DNA of 6,283 nucleotides from an uncultured Ruminococcus sp. (GTDB lineage Bacteria > Bacillota > Clostridia > Oscillospirales > CAG-272): the NCBI GenBank assembly GCA_902765885.1, contig CACXBN010000009.1, positions 1 to 6,283 on the forward strand. The letters run 5' to 3'. Position 1 is the stretch's first letter. The number at the start of each line of letters is the position of its first letter. Below are positions 1-5,623 of this stretch, in pieces. Both the position numbers and the translations under genes were made by a program. Under the pieces are notes generated by a model that worked only from the letters and a program-made list of their open reading frames with translations, did not search any database and was not told the origin of the DNA.

Positions 1-2
1 AT

Positions 3-299
3 GAATATATAAAGGGGCACTTGTTTTTTACCCCACCGGATGAGTGGGCAGACTTCGAAGAATTTGATTCAATTCTTGAATCTCAGGGGGTTTTGCTTTT
101 ACCGTGGGAATCTTCCAGGGAAGAGCAGGAAAGGATCAGAGAATTGCCGACATTCTATTTGAATTTCATAACAAAGCTAAAAACATGTGGATATGAGAAT
201 CAAGAAATGTTTTCCAAATCGGCAGCGCTGAATTACCCTCCTGCCAGATCGGCATTGGATAAATTACAGCTCAGAGGAAACTTTATCTCATTAGGGTAA
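3..299 (+). CDS. Hypothetical protein, 3' end of a gene starting upstream of the window
   Basis: The frame is open from the left edge (codons from base 3, residues EYIKGHL then FFTPPDEW) to TAA at 297-299. A TTG at 21 could be called as a start, but the frame stays open upstream of it, so this is more simply the C-terminal ~98 residues of a longer protein. A GGGG run lies only 2-5 bases before the TTG, too close to be a convincing ribosome site. The product is acidic in its first half (DEWADFEEFD) and helix-rich, with a basic C-terminus. I see no recognisable domain, signal peptide or membrane segment. The same frame continues after the TAA with protein-like sequence (300-431), so this end may itself be a premature stop in a decayed gene. 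Function unknown. Confidence 0.5.
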   Translation, partial: EYIKGHLFFTPPDEWADFEEFDSILESQGVLLLPWESSREEQERIRELPTFYLNFITKLKTCGYENQEMFSKSAALNYPPARSALDKLQLRGNFISLG

Positions 300-431
300 C
301 AGATTCGGGAACTGGTGGACTTCCTGAAAACGCGGCCGAAAGTTATTCGCAAATATGAAAACAAGGATTGAATTCTTGTAGAATCCGTGTATAATATGTT
401 TGTCTGTGTTGAGTCGGGGGATCAGGAGTGA
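300..431 (+). pseudogene. Possible decayed C-terminus of a large serine recombinase
   Basis: Directly after the TAA at 297-299, in the same frame, the sequence reads QIRELVDFLKTRPKVIRKY, then ENKD, TGA (369-371), then ILVESVYNMF and VCVESGDQE, ending at TGA 429-431. This pattern resembles the tail of large serine recombinases of mobile elements: a helix of the type ELVDFLK, then a motif like EYDE-LVRRLIE, then a beta strand with F-V-EFKSG. The resemblance is from memory and imperfect, and the block is broken by at least one stop. If correct, it is debris from the integration module of an earlier mobile element. It could also be ordinary intergenic sequence or the end of the preceding gene. 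Confidence 0.3.
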
Positions 432-528
432 GGAAGAACCTCTGCTTCAGCCGGACTTTGAAAAACAGGTAAAGGATAATATCATTTCATGTGTAAATAA
501 TCTGCTTTTGAAACTTAATAAGGCATAG
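406..528 (+). other. Short ORF or gene remnant, unrecognised
   Basis: A GTG-initiated frame encodes about 40 residues including EEEPLLQPDFEKQVKD and ends at TAG 526-528, 23 bases before hairpin copy 1. The 3' half is coding-like (acidic and amphipathic), but no ribosome binding site precedes any start, and the 5' part overlaps the recombinase-like remnant in another frame. It may be the tail of a degraded gene. No function can be given. Confidence 0.2.
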
Positions 529-551
529 CAGATCTGACGGATTGAATTCAC

Positions 552-646
552 GCCGTTGATCGGATGACAAGCGAAGGTTAAGGAGATTCCAGAGGTGGAG
601 TCTGTCCTTAAAGCCTTTTCGCAAGTCATCTGATCAACGGCTTTTT
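552..646 (+). terminator. Long structured hairpin with U-run, copy 1 of 2
   Basis: The basal stem pairs 552-568 with 625-641 (GCCGTTGATC against GATCAACGGC, one G-U, then GATGAC against GTCATC), followed by TTTTT at 642-646. Inside, 571-577 pairs with 614-622 around a TT bulge, TTAAGGA (578-584) pairs with TCCTTAA (605-611), and GATTCC (585-590) pairs with GGAGTC (597-602) around the loop AGAGGT. The U-run lies only on the + side, so it should work as a rho-independent terminator for rightward transcripts. The stem is far longer and more elaborate than a simple terminator, and its base and apex recur at 1225-1307. It could be a structured RNA ending in a terminator. I do not recognise the family. 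Confidence 0.7.
588..609 (+). repeat. Apical repeat of the hairpin, copy 1
   Basis: This 22-base block begins TCCAG and contains GGTGGAGTCTGTCCTT. It matches 1257-1278 at 21 of 22 positions; the only difference is A or G in the hairpin loop. It is the best conserved part of the two structured elements. Confidence 0.8.
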
Positions 647-666
647 GCTGCGAAAAGATCTGCACA

Positions 667-681
667 TTGACAACTTCATCC
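667..681 (+). repeat. Conserved 15-base block downstream of hairpin copy 1
   Basis: TTGACAACTTCATCC begins 21 bases after the last T of the U-run. Copy 2 has TTGACAATTTCATCC at the same distance (1307 to 1328), with one difference in 15. Translated in the frame used by the ORF at 1321 it would read IDNFI (copy 2 LDNFI), but copy 1 has CTG where copy 2 has ATG and is out of frame with anything long. Confidence 0.7.
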
Positions 682-688
682 TAAAAAG

Positions 689-784
689 GTGTCTATCGGT
701 CATCCGGAAAAGGGTGCTGTTTTTGATCCATATAACCTTCGGTTAAAAAAGACCGGCGGAGGCAGCACTGTTCAATTAGATTGA
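689..784 (+). other. Short coding-like remnant before the 811 gene
   Basis: A GTG-started frame reads SIGHPEKGAVFDPYNLRL then KKTGGGSTVQLD and stops at TGA 782-784. The composition looks protein-like, but it is only 31 residues and has no ribosome binding site. It could be the truncated end of an older gene, possibly one that began in the conserved 15-base block before frameshifting. It may equally be chance. Confidence 0.2.
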
Positions 785-810
785 GAAATGTGAAGGAGAT
801 CATGTGCCTT

Positions 811-1131
811 ATGAGTAAAACAACAACATATATTTCGAAAGACTTTAACAAGAATGGTAAAATCGTTTGCAACCTTAATGTCGGCGAACACCTTAAACGA
901 ATTCAAGGGCTTGACTATTTCAAAACCGCTCATGATTACGAGGTGAAGGGAGAATATCCTTATCTTTACCTGATCAGGATTAAATACAGAATGGGATCGA
1001 CCCCTGACTCAGGTGATTACTTTTACACTACAGTATCCAAAGCTTCTATTTACTGCGGACACGTAGTACTTATCAAGGAAGATGGAAGAAGGGTGGAAGC
1101 ATACCAGAACCAGAAGGGATATTCCTGCTAA
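811..1131 (+). CDS. Hypothetical protein between the two hairpin elements
   Basis: This 106-residue protein starts MSKTTTYISKDFNKNG and ends QNQKGYSC. An AAGGAG site lies at 793-798. In-frame ATGs follow at 802 (3 bases away) and 811 (12 bases away), both off the ideal distance; I prefer 811 for its typical MSKT start, and 802 or the TTG at 781 remain possible. The protein is rich in Tyr and Lys and has alternating hydrophobic strands (YPYLYLIRIKYRM, YFYTTVSKASIYCGHVVLI), suggesting a small mostly-beta fold. There is no signal peptide or membrane helix, and I recognise no family. The gene stands alone, bracketed by two copies of the same hairpin element, the second of which (1225-1307) probably terminates its transcript. 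It may be the payload of a cassette-like unit; that is inference. Confidence 0.65.
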   Translation: MSKTTTYISKDFNKNGKIVCNLNVGEHLKRIQGLDYFKTAHDYEVKGEYPYLYLIRIKYRMGSTPDSGDYFYTTVSKASIYCGHVVLIKEDGRRVEAYQNQKGYSC

Positions 1132-1162
1132 AAAGATTCCTGAGGAAAAAGAAAAACTCTTC

Positions 1163-1191
1163 TTGCGAATTCAGAAATGCTGCTGTAAAAT
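1163..1191 (+). promoter_or_regulatory. Putative sigma-A promoter for the ATPase operon
   Basis: TTGCGA (1163-1168), a 17-base spacer, then TAAAAT (1186-1191). The -35 matches consensus at 4 of 6 positions and the -10 at 5 of 6. A start near 1198 would put the hairpin about 27 bases into the transcript, making it part of the leader of the downstream genes. Predicted by eye only. Confidence 0.45.
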
Positions 1192-1224
1192 AACTTTTCA
1201 CAAATAGAATTTGGTTTGGTTACA

Positions 1225-1307
1225 AGCCGTTGTTTTGATAAAAAGCCGAGAGATACTCCAGGGGTGGAGTCTGTCCTTTCGAGGATTACCAAGACAACGG
1301 CTTTTTT
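1225..1307 (+). terminator. Long structured hairpin with U-run, copy 2 of 2
   Basis: AGCCGTTGT (1225-1233) pairs with ACAACGGCT (1294-1302). The stem continues as TTTG-A-TAA (1234-1241) against TTA-C-CAAG (1286-1293) with one G-U and one mismatch. A middle stem pairs 1247-1252 with 1276-1281, and an apical stem ACTCC/GGAGT (1255-1259/1266-1270) closes the loop AGGGGT. TTTTTT follows at 1302-1307. The basal sequence GCCGTTG and the apical block match copy 1, while the middle of the stem has a different sequence that still pairs. It ends 13 bases before the ATG at 1321 and lies between the putative promoter and the ATPase operon. It could terminate the upstream gene, attenuate the operon, or both. 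Confidence 0.7.
1257..1278 (+). repeat. Apical repeat of the hairpin, copy 2
   Basis: Matches 588-609 at 21 of 22 positions. The differing base is in the terminal loop (AGGGGT here, AGAGGT in copy 1). Confidence 0.8.
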
Positions 1308-1320
1308 ATTGTGCCTTTGA

Positions 1321-1461
1321 ATGTACCTTGACAATTTCATCCGCAAATGGCCGGACGGCCAACCGGGGAAGCCTCGCGATGACATGAGCGGGCCAAGGAA
1401 TAGTCCGGCGCAGATTGCGATATTTTTAGAGATCACAAAGAAAGAGAGGCATCTGTTTTGA
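1321..1461 (+). CDS. Small hypothetical protein upstream of the ATPase gene
   Basis: A 46-codon ORF, starting MYLDNFIRKWPDGQPGKP, with internal SPAQIAIFLEITKKE, ends at TGA 1459-1461. Its stop overlaps the GAGGAG ribosome site of the ATPase gene, which starts 12 bases later, so the two could be translationally coupled. The amino-acid mix looks coding. The weak point is the start: no Shine-Dalgarno precedes ATG 1321, which directly follows a TGA. Another in-frame ATG lies at 1384. Its first codons contain the 15-base block repeated downstream of hairpin copy 1. It might be a leader-type small protein, an accessory transfer peptide or a truncated gene. No family recognised. Confidence 0.35.
   Translation: MYLDNFIRKWPDGQPGKPRDDMSGPRNSPAQIAIFLEITKKERHLF
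1328..1342 (+). repeat. Conserved 15-base block downstream of hairpin copy 2
   Basis: TTGACAATTTCATCC, 14 of 15 identical to 667-681 and at the same distance from its U-run. Here it lies inside the ORF at 1321 and encodes LDNFI. Confidence 0.7.
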
Positions 1462-1473
1462 GGAGATACCTGG

Positions 1474-3720
1474 ATGAATCATAATACCGCTTACCCTGCT
1501 AATACGTCAACAGCGATCAGAATGGAGAAGCTCATCAAAATCACCGGTAAACGATCGTTGCCGGACCGGATGTCGTCCAGAATGGTCAAGTGCGCATCTG
1601 TACTTGACCAGGATGGCTTTATAGGCTGGCAGATGCTTGTTCCGAAAAAGGGGCTTTTGGATATCTCCCTTTTCGGTTCCGGGGCAATCAGGAAAAGTGA
1701 CCTTGAATGGATCGCTGAGAAGACCGGGAAACCCTCCGGAAGGAAACTCCGGAAAACCGTGGACGAATCACTCACCTGTCTTTATGAACTCTTCCTTCCG
1801 GTGACGGAGGGGAAGGCGGGAGCATCGATCGGCTTCAGGGCCATGACACCCGACAAAGAAGCAGATGGATTTGCAAAGTGGCCGGCATTTTTCCCGCAGC
1901 AGTTCGAGGAACTGGTAAATGTCCTCCGGATTACCGGGGCAGCTTTCCGGGCAGTTGTCGGACCTGCGGAGCTGCAGGATCAGCAGACCTGCCGCAAGAA
2001 CACCATTCGAACCTATGATGTGTCCGGCGTTGCTCCTTCTGAATACATCGGCCATCCTGTACGGGCCAGGATACTGCTCCGCCTCCCTGCTGCTCCGTCC
2101 GCGAGACTGAAAACTGTGCTGGAAGAGGCGGTTCATGGTTTAAAACTGCGGCTGGTCGGACACATCCCTGATGCCGGTGCTCTTGCTGTGTGGGACTCTC
2201 CTTTGACAGGGGCGCCGGTTCTTCCGGATTATGCGGCCCGGATCATGGTGCTGGAACCGGAATTATGGGATACCATAACCGGGATCGAGGCCTGCGAGGA
2301 AGAAGTGAAGAGTATTCCTGCCAGTCATAAGAATCCAAAGGACAAACGAGCTGTAACGATCGGCAGGGCAACGGATACATCGGGGATAAAGCGTAGGATC
2401 ACGATCGGCGAAATGGACCTGCAGCGGCACTATCAGATCGTCGGTCAGACCGGAACAGGAAAATCCACACTGCTGACGAGTGTCATACTGAGCGCGGTCA
2501 GGAAAGGCCATGGACTCACGTTCTTCGATCCTCATGGAAGTACCATTGATACGATACTTCGTTCCCTGCCGGAAGAATTTGCTGACAGAATACGCGTTGT
2601 CCGCATCGGAGATACAGAACATCCGGTTCCGATGAACATCTGGGACAGCGATGATCCTGAGAAGGAGGAACGGACGATCAACGATCTCTGCGAGCTTTTC
2701 GGAGATATTTTCAACCCTCCTGGAGAATGCTATCTGGGGCCCAGGTGGGAACGCTGGTTCAGCACGTTTGCCAAGGCCTCGATTGCGTTCCTTGGGAGAA
2801 GGGCTTCCCTGGAATCCATTTCTGTGATTTCACAGAGCAAGGACAACATGCTAAAGGTCAGCCGGGCCATCATTGGCAAATATCCGGAGCTCGTTGAAAC
2901 CATCAAACAGGAGTACGGTCTGGACCGGTCAAATGACTGGAATGCCACTTTATCGTGGCTGCTGTGCAAATTCCAGAGACTGACAGCGGTTGAGCAGCTT
3001 CGGAACACCCTTGGCGCCGGTACGAATGCGCTGGACTTTGGCCATACGATCGATACGGATACAGTCACCCTGATCGATCTTGCATCGCCGGTCATCGGCA
3101 GCCAGGCAGCCCGTATCGCAGGCACCCTGATCATGATGAAGCTGTGGAATGCGGCGATGGAACGGAAGGAACGGAACAAAACGCATCTGGTCGTGGTAGA
3201 TGAAGCCTCCCTCTTCCAGACCAACCCCATGCCGAGGATGCTGGCGGAGTCCCGGAAATTCGGCATCTCCATGATTCTGTGCCACCAGCATACCGGCCAG
3301 CTGACATCAGAAATCAGGGATGCGCTTGAGGCAAACTCAGCCAACTTCAGCGCGTTCCGGCTCTCGCCGCGTGATGCATCAACCGCGGCGATCCGCCTGG
3401 ATAATCCGGAGATGCAGGCATCGCTTGCAAGACTGGATGCCTTCCACGCAGTTACCACGATCAGTGTTGACGGTAAGCAGACAGCCCCGTTTACGCTGGA
3501 AACCATACGCCCAAAGTATCAGAGAAATGGTACGGAGATTGCCCGCAGAATTGAGGCACACAGTATTGAGACACTGGTAGAACCATATCGGGCACTCAGA
3601 GCATTGAAACCCGCGGAGATTCTGGATCTGCTGGACCACCCGGAAAAACTGGCCGCGCAGGATCCGGCATGGTTGAACAAATGGAAACGGCGCAGGTCTG
3701 AACTTGCGCAGGTGTGTTGA
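1474..3720 (+). CDS. VirD4/TraD-like AAA+ ATPase of a conjugation or DNA-transfer system (DUF87/TraG-type)
   Basis: This 748-residue protein is probably the motor that binds DNA or a relaxase complex and feeds it to a type IV secretion-like channel. The ATPase domain spans roughly 305-690. Walker A is GQTGTGKST at 324-332 (K330, S331) and Walker B is HLVVVDEAS at 571-579 (D576, E577). Between them lies LIDLASPVIGSQAARIAGTL, and after Walker B come ESRKFGISM (592-600) and CHQHTGQL from 603. This order fits the family's ATPase plus TraM-recognition (TraD/TraG) region. The first ~300 residues are soluble and unassigned; no N-terminal membrane helices are visible, unlike classical VirD4, so a HerA-like or soluble role is possible. 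The ATG at 1474 is chosen because GAGGAG (1460-1465) sits 8 bases upstream. The alpha-CTD-like gene follows after 17 bases. No relaxase or VirB4 gene is in view, so which system it serves is open. Confidence 0.88.
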   Translation: MNHNTAYPANTSTAIRMEKLIKITGKRSLPDRMSSRMVKCASVLDQDGFIGWQMLVPKKGLLDISLFGSGAIRKSDLEWIAEKTGKPSGRKLRKTVDESLTCLYELFLPVTEGKAGASIGFRAMTPDKEADGFAKWPAFFPQQFEELVNVLRITGAAFRAVVGPAELQDQQTCRKNTIRTYDVSGVAPSEYIGHPVRARILLRLPAAPSARLKTVLEEAVHGLKLRLVGHIPDAGALAVWDSPLTGAPVLPDYAARIMVLEPELWDTITGIEACEEEVKSIPASHKNPKDKRAVTIGRATDTSGIKRRITIGEMDLQRHYQIVGQTGTGKSTLLTSVILSAVRKGHGLTFFDPHGSTIDTILRSLPEEFADRIRVVRIGDTEHPVPMNIWDSDDPEKEERTINDLCELFGDIFNPPGECYLGPRWERWFSTFAKASIAFLGRRASLESISVISQSKDNMLKVSRAIIGKYPELVETIKQEYGLDRSNDWNATLSWLLCKFQRLTAVEQLRNTLGAGTNALDFGHTIDTDTVTLIDLASPVIGSQAARIAGTLIMMKLWNAAMERKERNKTHLVVVDEASLFQTNPMPRMLAESRKFGISMILCHQHTGQLTSEIRDALEANSANFSAFRLSPRDASTAAIRLDNPEMQASLARLDAFHAVTTISVDGKQTAPFTLETIRPKYQRNGTEIARRIEAHSIETLVEPYRALRALKPAEILDLLDHPEKLAAQDPAWLNKWKRRRSELAQVC

Positions 3721-3724
3721 ACAG

Positions 3725-3733
3725 AAAAGGAGG
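3725..3733 (+). promoter_or_regulatory. Strong Shine-Dalgarno site for the alpha-CTD-like gene
   Basis: AAAAGGAGG lies 4 bases before ATG 3738, in the 17-base gap after the ATPase stop. It fixes the start and supports co-transcription with the ATPase gene. Confidence 0.75.
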
Positions 3734-3737
3734 CTGA

Positions 3738-4265
3738 ATGATCGATTTCAGGAGACTGAGCCGGAAGGAACTGGCTGACAACGGATTATCCTTTAAAACG
3801 GCTGCGGAGGCCGACCTTTTTGCGGATATCATTACCGAAGAACTGGAGGAGCGTGTAGGGGAGGCGATTACAAAAGCAGTCGGGGAGGAAAAATCCAGAG
3901 AATTTGAACTGTGTACTACACAGGAGGAGGAGGCTGAGTGGCTCAGGAAGGCCTGTCCGGGCTATCCTGAAATAATCATTGAGAAGGAGAAGGAACTGAA
4001 TCGTGAAATAATGGAATACCGGGACAGGATACCCGGAGTGATAGGCAATGCTCCGACAGAGCTGAAAAACATGACGATTGAAGAGATGGATCTCAGTTTA
4101 AGAAGCCTGAACTGTCTGAAACGTGCCGGGCTGCATACTGTCGGGGACCTGCTGGAATATGGCGATCTCAGCAATATGCGAAGCCTCAGCCAGAGCTGTA
4201 TTGAAGAAATACAAAACAGACTTCGGGAAATAAACAGCAGGAAGGAAGAGAAACCAAAGGACTGA
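3738..4265 (+). CDS. Protein with C-terminal RNA polymerase alpha-CTD-like domain
   Basis: A 175-residue acidic protein. Residues ~113-166 read as an alpha-subunit C-terminal domain: TIEEMDLSLRSLNCLKRAG, then HTVGDLLEY and RSLSQSCIEEIQNRL, two helix-hairpin-helix-like units. By alignment from memory with E. coli RpoA, R122, N125 and C126 match the DNA-contact residues R265, N268 and C269, and E157 matches E302. K298 and S299 are replaced by S153 and C154, and the conserved glycine by S151, so UP-element-type binding may be altered. The first ~110 residues are a charged helical region (ITEELEERVGEAI, EEEAEWLRK, EKEKELNREIMEY) without RpoA's dimerisation domain. It is therefore not an RNA polymerase subunit but a small protein that may bind DNA, RNA polymerase or regulators. 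It sits 17 bases behind the ATPase gene with a strong ribosome site. A role in regulating transfer genes is inference. Confidence 0.8.
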   Translation: MIDFRRLSRKELADNGLSFKTAAEADLFADIITEELEERVGEAITKAVGEEKSREFELCTTQEEEAEWLRKACPGYPEIIIEKEKELNREIMEYRDRIPGVIGNAPTELKNMTIEEMDLSLRSLNCLKRAGLHTVGDLLEYGDLSNMRSLSQSCIEEIQNRLREINSRKEEKPKD

Positions 4266-4420
4266 AGGGTAAATAGAGACTCCAAATGTAATTACAAAGT
4301 ATAGTGCTGTGAACAGGCATTGGAAGTATGATAAAATGACAATATCTGGTTACCGACATTACCACAGCGAAAGGGAAAAGCCGTGGTTTACACATACGAT
4401 AATTATTAGGATAGCGGTCG
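4266..4420. other. 155-base intergenic gap between the transfer operon and the LRR gene
   Basis: It probably holds the promoter of the LRR gene. A -10-like TATGAT lies at 4327-4332, but no good -35 stands at the right spacing. An imperfect inverted repeat CCACAGC / GCCGTGG is centred near 4374 without a U-run, so it is not an obvious terminator. I see no terminator after the alpha-CTD-like gene, so read-through is possible. Confidence 0.3.
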
Positions 4421-5581
4421 ATGGAGGAGGTAAGCCTGTTGGAGCGTAAGAAAATCAAAATCGAAAATTCTCTGCAGCAAATCCAGGAGTATGTGATTGA
4501 GGAATATGACGACCACATCGTGTTAGCGAAACTCTTAACAGAAGAGATTGAAGTGGCAGATATACCGCAATTAATTAATGGGAAACCGGTTACCGTGATT
4601 GGTGATGGCTGCTTTTATCTTTGTAGCGCATTAAAAGAAGTACACATTCCGGAGGGAATAGAGGTAATCGGACAACAGGCTTTTGCTTTATGTAGGAGTT
4701 TGAAAGAATTAATACTGCCGGACTCAATTACTGAAATTGGAGATCTTGCATTTCGAGATTGCCGTGGATTGAAAAAAGTTGTGATTCCCAAATATTTAAA
4801 AAGGATTCCCGCGGGAGCATTCGCATTTTGCTATCTTCACGATCCAGAAATAATACTTCCAGATGGACTCGAAGCAATAGAATCCGTTGCTTTCGCGAGC
4901 GCAGGACATTTTTATTTAAAAATCCCGGATAGCGTTACAGAAATTGGAGTAGGAGCTTTCAAATTCGGGCCAATCCCGCTCACAAAGCTTCCTGAAGACA
5001 AAGGATGGTATTCAGAGTGGCCTTTCGGGAAGGCGGTTGTATGTTCTGATGGTAGAAAAGGAATTATTACGGACGTTCGATCTTCTGAACGAAACTGCCG
5101 AATTTTTGAAGTGACCGTTGAATCACAAATCGAGGATTATTTTTATCCTTGTGATTATATCGACAACAAGATATCTTTTGCTGATAAAAAGGATCAACAG
5201 GGATTTGAACGGGATGTAAAGCATATCTGGAATAATGAAAATGAACTAAAGAATGCTTACCGGATACGGAACGCATGGATGCGGGGACTTAAAGGCTGGG
5301 AATGGCCCTTTGGAGAGGCAATTGTATGTTCTGATGGCAGAGAAGGAATAATTACGGATGTCCGGCATTTTGAACAAAACTGTAGATCTTATGAAGTAAC
5401 CATTGGTTCTCAAATTGAGAATTATTTTTATCCATGCGACTATATTGATGGCAAGATATCTTTTACTGATAGAGAGAATCAACAAGAAGTTGAAAGTGGT
5501 ATAAGGCATTTCCTTCATGATGAAAAGAAACTAAAGAATGCTTATCAGATCCGGGCTGCATGGGTACGGGGACTAATATAA
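4421..5581 (+). CDS. BspA-type leucine-rich-repeat protein with duplicated C-terminal domain
   Basis: A 386-residue protein from ATG 4421; the TTG at 4439 is a serious alternative (see the site at 4423). Residues ~48-185 contain about five or six LRR_5/BspA-type repeats of ~23 residues, with the pattern L-VHIP-GIEVIGQQAFA (74-89), L-ILPDSITEIGDLAF (97-111) and IPDSVTEIGVGAF (168-180). The C-terminus is two tandem copies of a ~95-residue unit starting at W200 and W295: WPFG-A-VCSDGR-GIITDVR, later YFYPCDYID, then LKNAY-IR-AW--RGL. There is no signal peptide, anchor or membrane helix, so unlike many BspA proteins it should be cytoplasmic. LRRs of this type usually bind proteins; the duplicated domain is unrecognised, perhaps a small beta-barrel. 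Its stop overlaps the next ATG (TAATG), suggesting translational coupling. Its DNA is more AT-rich than the ATPase operon. Function unknown. Confidence 0.8.
   Translation: MEEVSLLERKKIKIENSLQQIQEYVIEEYDDHIVLAKLLTEEIEVADIPQLINGKPVTVIGDGCFYLCSALKEVHIPEGIEVIGQQAFALCRSLKELILPDSITEIGDLAFRDCRGLKKVVIPKYLKRIPAGAFAFCYLHDPEIILPDGLEAIESVAFASAGHFYLKIPDSVTEIGVGAFKFGPIPLTKLPEDKGWYSEWPFGKAVVCSDGRKGIITDVRSSERNCRIFEVTVESQIEDYFYPCDYIDNKISFADKKDQQGFERDVKHIWNNENELKNAYRIRNAWMRGLKGWEWPFGEAIVCSDGREGIITDVRHFEQNCRSYEVTIGSQIENYFYPCDYIDGKISFTDRENQQEVESGIRHFLHDEKKLKNAYQIRAAWVRGLI
4423..4430 (+). promoter_or_regulatory. Shine-Dalgarno GGAGGAGG that questions the LRR gene start
   Basis: GGAGGAGG overlaps the ATG at 4421 and lies 8 bases before an in-frame TTG at 4439, the ideal spacing. 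The ATG has only a weak AGGA (4408-4411) upstream. The true start may be TTG 4439, making the protein 380 residues. Confidence 0.5.
5018..5302 (+). repeat. In-gene tandem duplication, unit 1
   Basis: First of two 285-base units in the 3' part of the LRR gene, encoding W200 to residue 294. It is about two thirds identical to unit 2 at protein level by hand count, and the nucleotide similarity is still obvious (for example the segment coding YFYPCDYID). Confidence 0.85.
5303..5581 (+). repeat. In-gene tandem duplication, unit 2
   Basis: Second unit, W295 to the stop codon, offset exactly 285 bases from unit 1. It ends after RGLI where unit 1 runs on with KGWE into unit 2. Confidence 0.85.
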
Positions 5582-5613
5582 TGGATGATATAAACAACTT
5601 AAAAAAGCGATAA
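5581..5613 (+). other. Out-of-frame true 5' end of the 5624 gene
   Basis: ATG 5581 overlaps the TAA of the LRR gene (TAATG) and has GGGGA 8 bases upstream, but its frame stops after MDDINNLKKR at TAA 5611-5613. With one A fewer in the six-A run (5601-5606), the frame would read MDDINNLKSDKYSQLNKL and join the downstream ORF without a break, giving about 123 residues. This is either a frameshift mutation, a sequencing indel or a rare recoding site. Confidence 0.55.
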
Positions 5614-5623
5614 GTACTCCCAG

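Noticed and set aside
447..665. Minus-strand ORF across hairpin copy 1 (and 1128-1436 across copy 2)
   Set aside because: The shared peptide-like string RTDST in both comes from reading the repeated hairpin apex backwards. No ribosome sites or domains; the RNA structure explains the similarity.
667..672. TTGACA as a -35 promoter element (also at 1328-1333)
   Set aside because: No TATAAT-like sequence lies 16-18 bases downstream in either copy (TGTCTA and CCGGAC instead), so the conserved block is not a convincing promoter.
552..1307. Integron attC sites flanking a gene cassette
   Set aside because: The ends read GCCGTTG...CAACGGC, the wrong orientation for RYYYAAC...GTTRRRY core boxes, and each palindrome ends in a terminator-like U-run. 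No integrase is visible.
2730..3506. 258-codon minus-strand ORF
   Set aside because: It lies wholly antisense to the ATPase domain carrying the Walker B motif, has no family features, and is a typical shadow of GC-rich codon usage.
5601..5607. A-AAA-AAG slippery heptamer for programmed -1 frameshifting
   Set aside because: The heptamer is in the right phase after ATG 5581, but a -1 shift reaches TGA at 5625-5627 and does not enter the downstream ORF, which needs +1 or -2.
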